The notes under the pieces: generated by a model
What the model was told of the DNA's origin: nothing
The model's database searches: none
What the model saw: the letters and a program-made list of their open reading frames with translations, nothing else
DNA from: Anthropogastromicrobium sp052273485
Lineage (GTDB): Bacteria; Bacillota; Clostridia; Lachnospirales; Lachnospiraceae
Direction of reading: 5' to 3'
NCBI GenBank assembly: GCA_052273485.1
Contig: DAVZID010000009.1
Location: forward strand, 1-64,000
Length of the DNA: 64,000 bases
Part shown: positions 1-8,526 of the stretch, one piece after another
Layout: each line of letters begins with the position of its first letter
Numbering within the stretch: position 1 is the first letter of the stretch
Made by a program: the position numbers and the translations under genes

Positions 1-1
1 A

Positions 2-1054
2 CGGAACTGCAAAACCGGCATGTTAGGTGCAACAATCAGCCAGTGTACCGATTGCTGTCACATTGAATACCATAACAATTCCTGCCGCAACCGGAACTGT
101 CCGAACTGTCAGGCTGTCAAAAAAGAACTCTGGGTGGATAAACGCAGAGCCGAAGTCATTGATTCGCCGTATTTTCATGTAGTCTTTACGCTTCCACACG
201 AATTAAATCCGCTTCTCTATCACAATCAGAAGCTTTTATACGGTCTCCTTCACAGATGCTCCGCCGAGACACTTTTGGAACTGTCTGCCGACAAAAAGTA
301 TCTCGGAGCAACACCAGGAATCATTCAGGTTCTTCATACCTGGAACCAGACGCTTGATTATCACGTACATATGCACTGCATCGTATCTGGCGGCGGCATT
401 ACACCGGATGGGAAGATCCGTAAATCAAAAGGGAAGTTTTTTATCCCCGTGTTTGTGTTACGGGATAAATTTAAGGGAAAATTCCTATATCATCTGAATG
501 CTTTGTATCAGTCCGGTGTTTTAACTGTGCCACCTTCTTTCTCCGGGCAGGGAGAGTTCTTTTGTTGGAATACTTTTAAAGACTCCCTCTATCAGAAAGA
601 CTGGTGTCCTTATATTAAAGAGACCTTCAATGGTTTTGGTAATGCGATTGAATATCTCGGGCGCTATACCCACAAGGTTGCTATCTCTAACAGCAGAATC
701 ATTTCTGTTACGAATACACATACAACATTCAGTGCCCGTGGAAGAAACCCCGGTGATTCCCGCCGTACGGTCACCCTCGGCAACGAGGAGTTTATCAGGC
801 GTTTCCTTATGCATGTGCTTCCAACAGGATTCCAGAAAGTCCGCTATTACGGCTTTCTTAATAATCGCATGAAATTCCAAAATCTGAAGCTTATTTTTAA
901 GCTTCAGGGATACCAGAAGTTTAAGCAGCGGTACATCGGTCTCGGAATGAGGGAGCTGCTTAAACAAATCTGGAAAAAAGACATCTGCTGCTGTCCACAG
1001 TGTGGACACTCTGCCATGAGGTTACTTGGAAGAACACATGGTGCATTTGAATAA
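2..1054 (+). CDS. IS91-family transposase (5' partial)
   Basis: This is a Y2 HUH transposase of the IS91/IS1294 type, which moves by rolling-circle transposition. The frame is open through position 2, so the true start lies left of the window and the first ATG at 20 is internal. A cysteine zinc-binding region comes first (C..CC, then CRNRNCPNC). It is followed by the HUH motif DYHVHMH near base 358 and by EYLGRYTHK near base 650, whose two tyrosines four residues apart match the paired catalytic tyrosines of the family. The C-terminus ends with a small CPQCG knuckle. No accessory gene accompanies it. It forms the outer edge of a degraded mobile region. The family call is secure; whether the element is still mobile cannot be told because its left end is missing. 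Confidence 0.92.
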   Translation, partial: RNCKTGMLGATISQCTDCCHIEYHNNSCRNRNCPNCQAVKKELWVDKRRAEVIDSPYFHVVFTLPHELNPLLYHNQKLLYGLLHRCSAETLLELSADKKYLGATPGIIQVLHTWNQTLDYHVHMHCIVSGGGITPDGKIRKSKGKFFIPVFVLRDKFKGKFLYHLNALYQSGVLTVPPSFSGQGEFFCWNTFKDSLYQKDWCPYIKETFNGFGNAIEYLGRYTHKVAISNSRIISVTNTHTTFSARGRNPGDSRRTVTLGNEEFIRRFLMHVLPTGFQKVRYYGFLNNRMKFQNLKLIFKLQGYQKFKQRYIGLGMRELLKQIWKKDICCCPQCGHSAMRLLGRTHGAFE

Positions 1055-1582
1055 CAGCCATTTGACCATACAGTTTTTAAAGCCTGCACAGTTGGAGGCT
1101 TGTTTCTTATACCTGTTTTTCAACAGATGACAGCAGCAGGGTTTGCCATTTCCTGATTTTGCAGGGGTTCTGCATTTTTGAGAGTCAATAGAACAAATGC
1201 AATCCCCATATACTCTGTGACCACCCGGTCGCGAATTGGTACAATTGGAAAGAATCACATTCAGAGCAGATTTACTCAGCAAAGAAATCTGCTCTCTTTT
1301 TAACTGCTCTGAATCTGATACTTTCCTAATGAATTATACCACGTCATTTCAAATTTTTCCTAGCAATCTGAAAAAATATCTGCCAAAGAAAGCTGTTTAT
1401 ATGGTATCATAGGTATCAGAAGAACTCCTTTCTTGGATGTAGGTTTATAGTTTTTGGCAACTCTATTATACCATATCCGGTGAGGAGTTATTTGTTTTTC
1501 GGTAACAAAAAATGCCGTATTTATGCGGCTTGTGGCGTTTCGCAAACGCCTATTGCTATCATTGATGAGAAAGGAGATTTTG
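1055..1582. other. Intergenic: IS91 3' flank and recombinase upstream region
   Basis: No convincing gene was found in these 528 bases. The first part is probably the 3' end of the IS91-like element; a small palindrome, AATTG-GTA-CAATT, lies near 1234, but I could not place the exact terminus. A terminator hairpin is at 1264-1294. Two GC-rich hairpins occur just before the recombinase: GCCG/CGGC arms at 1514-1529 and a perfect 7-bp stem GGCGTTT-CGC-AAACGCC at 1534-1550. These could belong to a recombination (res-like) site or to the leader of the recombinase mRNA. Confidence 0.5.
1264..1299 (+). terminator. Rho-independent terminator after the IS91 transposase
   Basis: A perfect 10-bp stem, GAGCAGATTT (1264-1273) with AAATCTGCTC (1285-1294), is followed by TCTTTTT. 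An alternative pairing also exists: CAGAGCAG at 1262-1269 can pair with CTGCTCTG at 1304-1311, which would compete with the terminator stem. Confidence 0.7.
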
Positions 1583-2185
1583 ATGGGAAATGTGTATGGA
1601 TACGTTCGGGTGAGTAGCCGTGACCAAAATGAAGATAGACAGTTTATCGCATTGAATGAGGTAGGTGTTTCCGATAAGAACATCTTTATGGACAAGCAAT
1701 CCGGAAAAGATTTTGAGCGTCCGCAATATAAAAAACTGCTCCGAAAAATGAAAAAGGATGATTTGCTCTATATCAAGAGCATAGATCGTCTGGGACGCAA
1801 TTATGAAGAAATCCTGCAACAGTGGCGTATTCTGACAAAGGATAAAGGAATTGATATTGTTGTACTGGACATGCCGCTTTTGGATACACGTAGAGGAAAA
1901 GACCTGATGGGAACTTTCCTAAGTGACATTGTGTTACAGGTACTTTCTTTTGTGGCGGAAAATGAGCGAACCAATATTCGTCAGCGTCAAGCGGAGAGAA
2001 TTGCAGCTGCGAAAGCAAGGGGAGTTAAATTTGGCAGACCGCCGTCTCCGTTGCCAGATAATTTTTATGAAGTGCATAAAGCATGGAGAAACAAGCAGAT
2101 TACGTTAAAACAGGCTGCGGAGACTTGTCAGATGAAAGTTGGTACTTTCTATGGGAAAGCTACAAAATTTGAAAAATCCTCTTAA
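1583..2185 (+). CDS. Serine recombinase (resolvase/invertase family)
   Basis: A small serine recombinase of 200 residues, the usual length for Tn3 resolvase or Pin-type invertases. The N-terminal catalytic domain starts GYVRVSSRDQ, with the nucleophile probably Ser11. It also has the IDRLGRNY motif and the ENERTNIRQRQAEG-like helix E region. It ends with a GVKFGRPP hinge and a C-terminal helix-turn-helix. I chose the ATG at 1583 because AAAGGAG sits just upstream (about 1570-1576); the frame is also open further upstream but without a ribosome binding site. The protein would cut and rejoin DNA at a paired site, probably to resolve or invert a mobile element. Hairpins directly upstream may be part of that site. 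A perfect terminator stem overlaps its stop codon. Confidence 0.9.
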   Translation: MGNVYGYVRVSSRDQNEDRQFIALNEVGVSDKNIFMDKQSGKDFERPQYKKLLRKMKKDDLLYIKSIDRLGRNYEEILQQWRILTKDKGIDIVVLDMPLLDTRRGKDLMGTFLSDIVLQVLSFVAENERTNIRQRQAERIAAAKARGVKFGRPPSPLPDNFYEVHKAWRNKQITLKQAAETCQMKVGTFYGKATKFEKSS

Positions 2186-2200
2186 ATAAATTAAGAGGAT
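2176..2200 (+). terminator. Hairpin at the end of the recombinase gene
   Basis: Perfect 10-bp inverted repeat ATCCTCTTAA (2176-2185) and TTAAGAGGAT (2191-2200) with a 5-nt loop, overlapping the recombinase stop codon and followed by AATTT. It also marks the approximate right boundary of the recombinase segment, since a truncated reading frame of a different origin begins just after it. Confidence 0.6.
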
Positions 2201-3726
2201 AATTTGGAAATGTGTAATATTACTATATTTGCTACAAGCAGTGATTCAAATGGTAAGGGGCTACTTAATCACATTATTAGCTAAAAATATTGATATCAAG
2301 TTGGTAACAAAGTATTATCACCATATATTAAAATTGCCAGTATCTTCGATATCTTTAAGGCAAACAGGTGAATATTTATCTCGATTTTCTGATATTGATA
2401 CAATTAGAAATGCGATATCTGATTCTGCAATAACTATAATACTCGATTCATTTTTGGTAATAGGTTGCGGTATTATACTTTTTTTTGTATCACTGGAAAC
2501 TTGCGTTCATTGCAGTTATTTTAGTAGCCATTTCTACAGTTCTAATATATATGTATAGAAAACCAATTGAATTGAGTAATCGAGAAGTTATGGAAAATAA
2601 TGCTATGGTAGAATCTTATCTCAAAGAATCAATTGATGGAATTGAAACAGTAAAATCTTTATGCGCAGATGGATATGTCAAAGATACAATAAACAATAAG
2701 TTTTTCTCGTTAGTCAATGCCGCAGTAAAAAACAGTATTATTTCTATTTCTCAAAATATACTTGCATTCACTGTTGAACAAATAGGTATAGTTGTAATTT
2801 TATGGGTTGGTATTGCAATGGTTATTGCTGGACAAGTATCAATAGGTTCTTTGTTTACCTTCTATATACTGCTGGGATATTTTACAAACCCGGTTAGAAA
2901 TTTAATTGAATTACAGCCTACTATTCAATCAGCTTTTGTGGCTGCTGATAGACTTCACGATGTCCTTGATTTAGAAGCTGAAATAAAATTTGAAACAGGA
3001 TTAATGCAATTTCCAATAGCGTCGGTTTGGAAAATGGATGGAGTAAGCTTTAGATACGGTAACAATAAACTTGTTTTAAGAAATATAAATCTCTCAATTC
3101 GAAGTGGTGAAAGAATAGCAATTGTAGGTGAAAGTGGATGTGGAAAAACAACGCTTGTGAAGTTATTATTACGATTTTATGAGCCAGAGTCTGGGGCTAT
3201 AATGGTAAATGATAAAGATATTTCTTTAATTGATATTTTAACTTTACGAAAGAATGTTGCATATATAAGTGCAGATACTTTTTTATTTGCAGATACTATT
3301 CTTAATAATTTAAAACTTGGTAATCTAGAATTATCAGAAGAAGATATTATTTATGCTTGTCAAATCAGTAAGGCACATGAATTTATTGAAAAGCTTCCAA
3401 TGGGTTATCAGACAGTGTTGGATGAAAATGGTGCAAATCTTTCAAGTGGACAAAAACAACGTCTGGCTATAGCTAGAGCTATATTACAAAAACCGCAGTT
3501 ATTAATAATGGACGAAGCAACAAGCAATTTAGATACAATTACTGAAAATGCTATTAGATCTTCAATGGATAGTCTTTCGAAAAACATTTCGGTTATAACA
3601 ATAGCACATAGATTATCCACTGTTAAGAAGTGCGACTGTATTTATGTGATGAAAAATGGAGAAATTGTTGAAAGTGGAACACATGAAGTTCTTTTGGAAA
3701 CAGGGACTCTGTATCCGGAACTTTAG
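2190..3726 (+). pseudogene. Remnant of a bacteriocin-type ABC exporter
   Basis: This is the C-terminal two thirds of an exporter in the peptidase-containing bacteriocin transporter family: part of the membrane domain, then a complete nucleotide-binding domain. The NBD shows Walker A GESGCGKTT, signature LSSGQKQRLAIARA, Walker B LLIMDEATSNLD and H-loop IAHRLST. The N-terminal peptidase domain and first membrane segments are missing. The reading frame changes at an eight-T run (2479-2486): ...GCGIILFF in one frame continues as YHWKLAFIAV in another, so one extra T breaks the gene. The segment is clearly AT-richer than the chromosome downstream, consistent with transfer. The end LYPEL* may be a second frameshift, because a continuing frame reaches 3809. 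Nothing nearby encodes a precursor peptide or modification enzyme. Confidence 0.85.
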
Positions 3727-4150
3727 AACAATCAATGATTTTGAAAAAAACAGGGCACTTAACTGTAACTGGATTAGTCGCTGTTATTTTACCCATTATT
3801 AAAAATTGAAATAATGACCAAGCCAAAGGGCATCAACCGTAAAAAGTTGGTGCTTTTTGTTTTGCTCATTTGCAAAATAAATTGACGAGTCGATTTGAAA
3901 TCGAGTATGACCGCAGAGGTCATGCGATAACAAATCGAAAAATTATAAGAGCCATCCGATCAATGGCGAATATTATTTTTCGTGCGGAGTGCAGAGGGCG
4001 CAGCCCTTTGTGCTGGGTACAGGGGCGCAACACCCTGTGCAGGTCAGAGGGCCGCCACAACCATACCTTTTTTGAGCTTGATTGTATAAAAACTGGACGC
4101 TGTCTCGCTGAATTGGGGGGCATTCGTTTTTTCTGCCCGCCGGCTCCGTT
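3727..4150. mobile_element. Mobile-element debris between exporter remnant and AraC fragment
   Basis: A patchwork region without a convincing intact gene. At 3735-3809 a 24-codon hydrophobic frame (MILKKTGHLTVTGLV..., ending IIKN) could be a continuation of the exporter pseudogene by frameshift or a small peptide; I cannot decide. From about 3940 to 4150 the base composition jumps to GC-rich, with text such as CGCAGCCCTTTGTGCTGGG that, from memory, resembles leader or relaxase-proximal DNA of Tn1549-like conjugative elements in gut Firmicutes. Open frames exist on both strands here, but none shows a recognisable domain. The right edge coincides with the broken N-terminus of the AraC gene. Confidence 0.45.
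3830..3858 (+). terminator. Rho-independent terminator
   Basis: Stem GCATCAAC (3830-3837) with GTTGGTGC (3846-3853), one G-U pair, 8-nt loop, followed by TTTTTGTTTT. It follows the ABC exporter remnant. Confidence 0.7.
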
Positions 4151-4828
4151 GCCTTTTTGCCGCCTGATACAGCTCATCTTGTTCATCCAAATCAAGACTG
4201 CATCTGGTATCAGCTTCTGATCGCACCTGATGTTCTTGAGCAGCTACTTTCTTTTTCTTTTGATAACAATATTTTCTGCGAATTTTTTCTGCAGTCTGTC
4301 TTTGCTAAGGAAAGCACTGACTGTCTGATCAGTCATACTGACAGCGCAGAACCTGATACTTGGGTACTGCTTGATGCAATGACACAGGAATGTCAGAAAG
4401 CTGATCTTTACAGTGACAAAATGCTTTTTCATCTGCTGCTTACACTCTTTTATAAATTAATGCGAAACGGTGAGATGACGATTCCTGGATCACAAGATTT
4501 TGCTAAGAAGACTCATATGGCTGTCATTGCACGATATTTGCTGCAAAACTATACATGTGCATCGCTTGCCGGACTGGCAGATCAGCTTAACTATTCTCTT
4601 TCCTACTGCTCTCACTTTGTTCTGGAGAATACCGGCTTTACCTTTAAACAGCTGCAAAAAAAGATCCGCATGCAAAAGGCAGTCAGTTGCCTTTTATATG
4701 CGGATACACCAATAAATCTTATTGCTGAGCAGCTTGGCTACAGCTGTTCAGAGAACTTCATGAAGGTCTTTAAACAGGAATACGGCCTCACTCCTACGCA
4801 GTATCGCGCAAGAATGAAGCCGCAGTGA
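4145..4828 (+). pseudogene. AraC-family regulator, N-terminally truncated
   Basis: The C-terminal part of an AraC/XylS-type regulator. The frame picks up in the last strands of the cupin sensor domain (LPPDTAHLVHPNQD, from the TTG at 4157) and runs through a linker to a complete double helix-turn-helix domain ending GYSCSENFMKVFKQEYGLTPTQYRARM. Roughly the first 60-80 residues expected for the family are missing, and the DNA upstream is of mobile-element character, so an insertion or deletion probably removed them. A short product could still start at the TTG, but no ribosome binding site is evident. The DNA-binding domain looks undamaged. It converges with the acetyltransferase gene and nothing nearby reveals its former target. 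Confidence 0.75.
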
Positions 4829-4855
4829 CTATGCAGGATGATTCTTTGACTTTTA

Positions 4856-5305
4856 TCACCTGTTATCGTTGATATATTGGATCATTCCTGGTCCTAATTT
4901 TTCTGTTGGACGCGCCAGAAAGCCGTGCGCTTCATAAAAGCGCTCTCGTCCCTTTGCACACATTAAATCAAACATCATCTCGGTTCCTGGAAGACGAAGT
5001 TCTTCGACGTACTGTCTCAGTCTTGAAAGGACAAGCGAACCGATTCCATATCCTTGTGCCTGCGGTGGAATGACAAGATCCTGTACATAACAGATGACAG
5101 CTCCGTCTCCCACCAGGCGTCCCATACCAATTGGCTGTCCTGCCAGATATGCACCGACAACAAGAAGACTATTATCGAGTGCCTTCTGTGCCTGCTCACG
5201 TGATAATTTCTTCCAACCGACAAGTGCACGAAGCTTTAGATATTCGTCTACTGTCAGCTTGTTGTCGATCAGTTCTATCATATCAAGATCTACTTGTCTT
5301 GGCAT
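4856..5305 (-). CDS. GNAT family N-acetyltransferase
   Basis: A 149-residue single-domain acetyltransferase that would move an acetyl group from acetyl-CoA to an unknown amine. The acetyl-CoA pyrophosphate loop lies around PPQAQGYGIGSLV (a Q/R-x-x-G-x-G type loop), preceded by the strand VICYVQDLVI. The C-terminal FYEAHGFLARP is the usual GNAT ending. The start is 10 bases after the apt stop codon, so the two are probably co-transcribed and translationally linked. A second Met at residue 9 has a poorer context. The substrate cannot be predicted; small stand-alone GNATs of this type act on metabolites, antibiotics or protein N-termini. Confidence 0.85.
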   Translation of the reverse strand: MPRQVDLDMIELIDNKLTVDEYLKLRALVGWKKLSREQAQKALDNSLLVVGAYLAGQPIGMGRLVGDGAVICYVQDLVIPPQAQGYGIGSLVLSRLRQYVEELRLPGTEMMFDLMCAKGRERFYEAHGFLARPTEKLGPGMIQYINDNR

Positions 5306-5315
5306 TGTTTTTACC

Positions 5316-5840
5316 TTACTTTCCTTCGTATGTGATAACGGACTCTACATCATAACCTGCCAGGCGGTCTCTTCCCTTTAATCCGGCTAACTCCATGACG
5401 AATGCGATTTTTACAACCTCAGCACCAAGACTTTCTGCCAGCTTTACAGCTGCTTCTACCGTTCCGCCTGTTGCAATTAAATCGTCTATGATGACAACCT
5501 TCATACCCGGACGCAGATCTTCCTTATGGATCTCGATCTCGGCTGTGCCGTACTCAAGATCATACTTTGCAGAAACGGTCTCTCTCGGAAGCTTGCCTTT
5601 CTTTCTTACTGGGATAAATGCCTTATGCAAATTGTAGGCAATCGGCATTCCAAAGATAAAGCCTCTTGACTCTAAGCCAAGTACCGCGTCAAACTCAACG
5701 CCCTGTAACATTTCCTGAATCTTGTCGATGGACAGCTTTAATCCGTCTGGATCACGAAGGATTCCAGTGATGTCACGGAAAATGATGCCTGGTTCCGGAA
5801 AATCCGGAATACTGATTACATAATCTTCAATTTTTTTCAT
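5316..5840 (-). CDS. apt: Adenine phosphoribosyltransferase
   Basis: Cytoplasmic purine-salvage enzyme that makes AMP from adenine and PRPP. The 174-residue product has the expected family length. The N-terminal hood region contains PDFPEPGIIFRDITGIL, and the PRPP-binding loop VVIIDDLIATGGT lies at residues 115-127. A GTG 12 bases further upstream is in frame, but it falls inside the Shine-Dalgarno AAAGGTGG, which is properly spaced for the ATG at 5840, so I start there. It is first in a short unit with the GNAT gene. The family call is certain. Confidence 0.96.
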   Translation of the reverse strand: MKKIEDYVISIPDFPEPGIIFRDITGILRDPDGLKLSIDKIQEMLQGVEFDAVLGLESRGFIFGMPIAYNLHKAFIPVRKKGKLPRETVSAKYDLEYGTAEIEIHKEDLRPGMKVVIIDDLIATGGTVEAAVKLAESLGAEVVKIAFVMELAGLKGRDRLAGYDVESVITYEGK

Positions 5841-5963
5841 TTTAGTTTCCACCTTTGTTTATTTTTTATTCCAGTTCGCGTATTTCTATTTTTACGCAGC
5901 GCCACTCGGTGAAGTGACTTTGTCGCCTCGGGGCTTCTCAAAGTACCACAAATGCGAACTTCC

Positions 5964-6725
5964 TTACCTGAATGTATATGCGATCACAAACAGCACTATC
6001 AGATGCACAGGATAGAAAAAATAAAATGCATATTGTACCTTTTTGCTTGAATAGCCTTTTCTTCCATTATAAAGGGCGATTGGCAGCAATGCGAAAAATC
6101 CGTAGATCTCGAAGCTGTTCTTGTAATAAAGGACAAAGATGCCAAGCGCTGCAAATACGACATGGATCATCTGCGCAACTGCCGGCGTGTACGGCTTAAA
6201 GATCTTTTCCCACGGCTCGTTCATCAGTCCCATGACGGCGATGCACATAACACCACTCCAATCATAATCGGTATGAAAGATGAATTTTGCCATGTAGCCG
6301 TAGCCAAATACAAGAACCGGCCACACCAGATATTTCCAGTCCTGATCAACTACCTTCATAAATGTCACGATCATCATACCAAACAGCAGCGTAAAGAAGA
6401 CATTTTGTGAAGAGTTGTCGATATGAAAGCCCTTCAGTGCCAAATCAAACGGAATCTCTGAAAGTAGGGCAAGCAATGCTAAGCGCGCCATATAACGCTT
6501 CCAATTTTTTGTGTAGCGCACACCTTCCACGATCTGAAAACAGAAGATCGGAAACGCGATTCGTCCGATCATTCTGCCAAGCCAGTAAAGAGTCGTTCCT
6601 GTTCCCGGAACGGGAAGCCTTGAAATATTCCACACATCAACACCGGATGGATTGATGCAGGAGGCAAAGAGATGATCGATAAACATTGTGACCATTGCGA
6701 TGATCTTTAATGCAAATGCACTCAT
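5964..6725 (-). CDS. TraX-family membrane protein
   Basis: A 253-residue polytopic membrane protein with about seven hydrophobic segments. The opening ALKIIAMVTMFIDHL and the block RMIGRIAFPIFCFQIVEG are typical of the TraX family, whose founder acetylates F-pilin. Chromosomal members in Firmicutes are common and have no pilin partner, so the role is probably acylation of some envelope component; that is inference. No conjugation gene is nearby. It stands between apt and the ABC-F gene in the same direction, with AGAAAGGCGG-type ribosome binding sequence just before the ATG. A repeated terminator-like hairpin lies upstream. Confidence 0.85.
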   Translation of the reverse strand: MSAFALKIIAMVTMFIDHLFASCINPSGVDVWNISRLPVPGTGTTLYWLGRMIGRIAFPIFCFQIVEGVRYTKNWKRYMARLALLALLSEIPFDLALKGFHIDNSSQNVFFTLLFGMMIVTFMKVVDQDWKYLVWPVLVFGYGYMAKFIFHTDYDWSGVMCIAVMGLMNEPWEKIFKPYTPAVAQMIHVVFAALGIFVLYYKNSFEIYGFFALLPIALYNGRKGYSSKKVQYAFYFFYPVHLIVLFVIAYTFR

Positions 6726-6744
6726 ACTCCACCGCCTTTCTTAT

Positions 6745-6776
6745 GGGGTCAGACCGATACGTCTGATCCCATTTTT
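6745..6776. repeat. Copy 1 of a repeated terminator-like hairpin
   Basis: GGGGTCAGAC (6745-6754) pairs with GTCTGATCCC (6761-6770) through a 6-nt loop, followed by ATTTTT on the plus strand. The same 10-bp stem occurs at 36325-36350 in this window. Here it sits between two minus-strand genes, where its T-tract faces the wrong way for terminating them. Confidence 0.7.
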
Positions 6777-6794
6777 CCTCTGTTTTTCTGATAC

Positions 6795-8444
6795 TTATTC
6801 CTCGCCGTCCGGCTCTACATCATCCTCAAGATTTGCGGTGTAAACCTGACGCTTCATTGCCATCTCATCACTTGCCAGATACTCGTCGTATGTGGTGATC
6901 TTGTCGATGAATCCACCCGGAAGCAGCTCGATGATACGGTTTGCGGTGGTCTGAACGATCTGATGGTCTCTTGAAGAGAACAAAATAACACCCGGGAACT
7001 TGATCATACCGTTGTTCAGTGCAGTGATCGATTCCATATCCAGATGGTTGGTCGGCTCATCAAATACTAAGACATTTGCGCCAGAGATCATCATCTTAGA
7101 CAGCATACAGCGAACCTTCTCACCTCCGGACAGGACGCGAACCTTCTTCGCACCGTCATCTCCAGCAAAGAGCATACGTCCAAGGAAGCCTCTTACATAG
7201 GTGATATCCTTTACAGGAGAATACTGCTGTAACCAGTCATAGATGACAAGATCGCTGTCAAACTCAGCGGTGTTGTCCTTCGGGAAGTATGCCTGAGAGG
7301 TCGTAACACCCCACTTGAAGCTGCCGGAATCCGGCTCCATCTCGCCCATTAAAATCTGGAACAGAGTTGTCTTTGCTAACTCGTTGGAACCAACAAATGC
7401 AACTTTATCGTCATGACGCAGGGTAAAGCTGATGTTGTCTAATACCTTTACGCCGTCGATGGTCTTACACAGATTTTCAACCGTCAGCACCTCATTTCCG
7501 ATGGTACGCTCTGGTCGAAAGTCAATGTACGGATACTTTCTGGAAGACGGACGCATCTCGTCAAGCTGAATCTTCTCAAGGGCTCTCTTACGGGAGGTTG
7601 CCTGCTTACTCTTAGATGCATTTGCGGAGAAACGCTGGATGAACTCCTGTAACTCCTTGATTTTTTCTTCCTTCTTACGGTTTGCTTCCTTCATCTGCTT
7701 GATCATTAACTGAGAAGACTCGTACCAGAAATCGTAGTTACCAGAATACAGCTGAATCTTTGCATAGTCAATATCAGCGATCTGGGTACATACCTTATTT
7801 AAGAAATAGCGGTCATGGGAAACGACAATAACGGTGTTCTCGAAGTTAATCAAAAACTCCTCTAACCAGTCGATTGCAGCAAGATCCAAATGGTTGGTCG
7901 GCTCGTCCATTAACAGGATATCCGGATTTCCAAACAGTGCTCTTGCAAGAAGAACCTTTACCTTGTCTGGACCGTCAAGCTCACCCATCTTCTTATAATG
8001 AAGATCAGTTTCAATACCAAGACCATTTAACAAAGATGCAGCATCAGAATCGGCTTCCCATCCGTTCATCTGTGCGAACTCTGCCTCCAGCTCACTTGCG
8101 CGGATACCATCCTCATCCGTGAAATCCTCTTTTGCATAGATGGCATCTTTTTCCTTCATAATCTCGAACAGACGGGCATTTCCCATCATAACAGTGTCCA
8201 GTACAACACAGTCATCGTACTTAAAGTGATCCTGCTCGAGTACAGAAAGACGCTGTCCCGGTGTCATTGTGATGCTTCCATTTGTCGGCTCAAGCTGACC
8301 AGACAAAATCTTTAAAAATGTGGACTTTCCGGCACCGTTGGCACCGATGATTCCATAGCAGTTTCCCTCTGTAAACTTAATGTTTACATCCTCAAAAAGG
8401 GCTCTCTTGCCCAGACGTAATGTTACTCCATTTGCACTAATCAT
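6795..8444 (-). CDS. ABC-F ribosome-associated ATPase (YbiT-like)
   Basis: A soluble protein with two ATP-binding cassettes and no membrane segment, the ABC-F layout; such proteins act on the ribosome during translation. The first domain has Walker A GANGAGKST, LLMDEPTNHLDL and the H-loop SHDRYF. A charged linker (ANRKKEEKIKELQEF) then leads to the second domain, with LSGGEKVRCMLSK and VFDEPTNHLDMES. The second Walker A is altered to GSNELAKTT (Ala for the last Gly), which I recall as a feature of this subgroup. The ATG at 8444 follows AGAGGAAAC and is preferred over the ATG four codons earlier. No resistance gene or inducible leader is next to it, so a housekeeping translation factor is more likely than an antibiotic-resistance ABC-F. 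Confidence 0.9.
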   Translation of the reverse strand: MISANGVTLRLGKRALFEDVNIKFTEGNCYGIIGANGAGKSTFLKILSGQLEPTNGSITMTPGQRLSVLEQDHFKYDDCVVLDTVMMGNARLFEIMKEKDAIYAKEDFTDEDGIRASELEAEFAQMNGWEADSDAASLLNGLGIETDLHYKKMGELDGPDKVKVLLARALFGNPDILLMDEPTNHLDLAAIDWLEEFLINFENTVIVVSHDRYFLNKVCTQIADIDYAKIQLYSGNYDFWYESSQLMIKQMKEANRKKEEKIKELQEFIQRFSANASKSKQATSRKRALEKIQLDEMRPSSRKYPYIDFRPERTIGNEVLTVENLCKTIDGVKVLDNISFTLRHDDKVAFVGSNELAKTTLFQILMGEMEPDSGSFKWGVTTSQAYFPKDNTAEFDSDLVIYDWLQQYSPVKDITYVRGFLGRMLFAGDDGAKKVRVLSGGEKVRCMLSKMMISGANVLVFDEPTNHLDMESITALNNGMIKFPGVILFSSRDHQIVQTTANRIIELLPGGFIDKITTYDEYLASDEMAMKRQVYTANLEDDVEPDGEE

Positions 8445-8526
8445 GTTTCCTCTCATTCTGCCGCTCTTGCATCCGCGGCTTACATACGGCTCTGCTTCTA
8501 TAGCTGAACCATGTCTTCTTGTTTTC

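Noticed and set aside
1022..1282. Cysteine-rich minus-strand frame of 86 codons beside the transposase
   Set aside because: It overlaps the transposase end antisense, has no ribosome binding site and no recognisable domain; the cysteines reflect local composition.
3920..4226. Open frames on both strands in the GC-rich patch
   Set aside because: No domain, no ribosome binding site, and the frames run across the junction with the AraC fragment; treated as mobile-element debris.
5873..5960. 7-bp inverted repeat AGTTCGC/GCGAACT between apt and the TraX-like gene
   Set aside because: Arms are 74 bases apart with no U-tract or supporting structure; likely chance.
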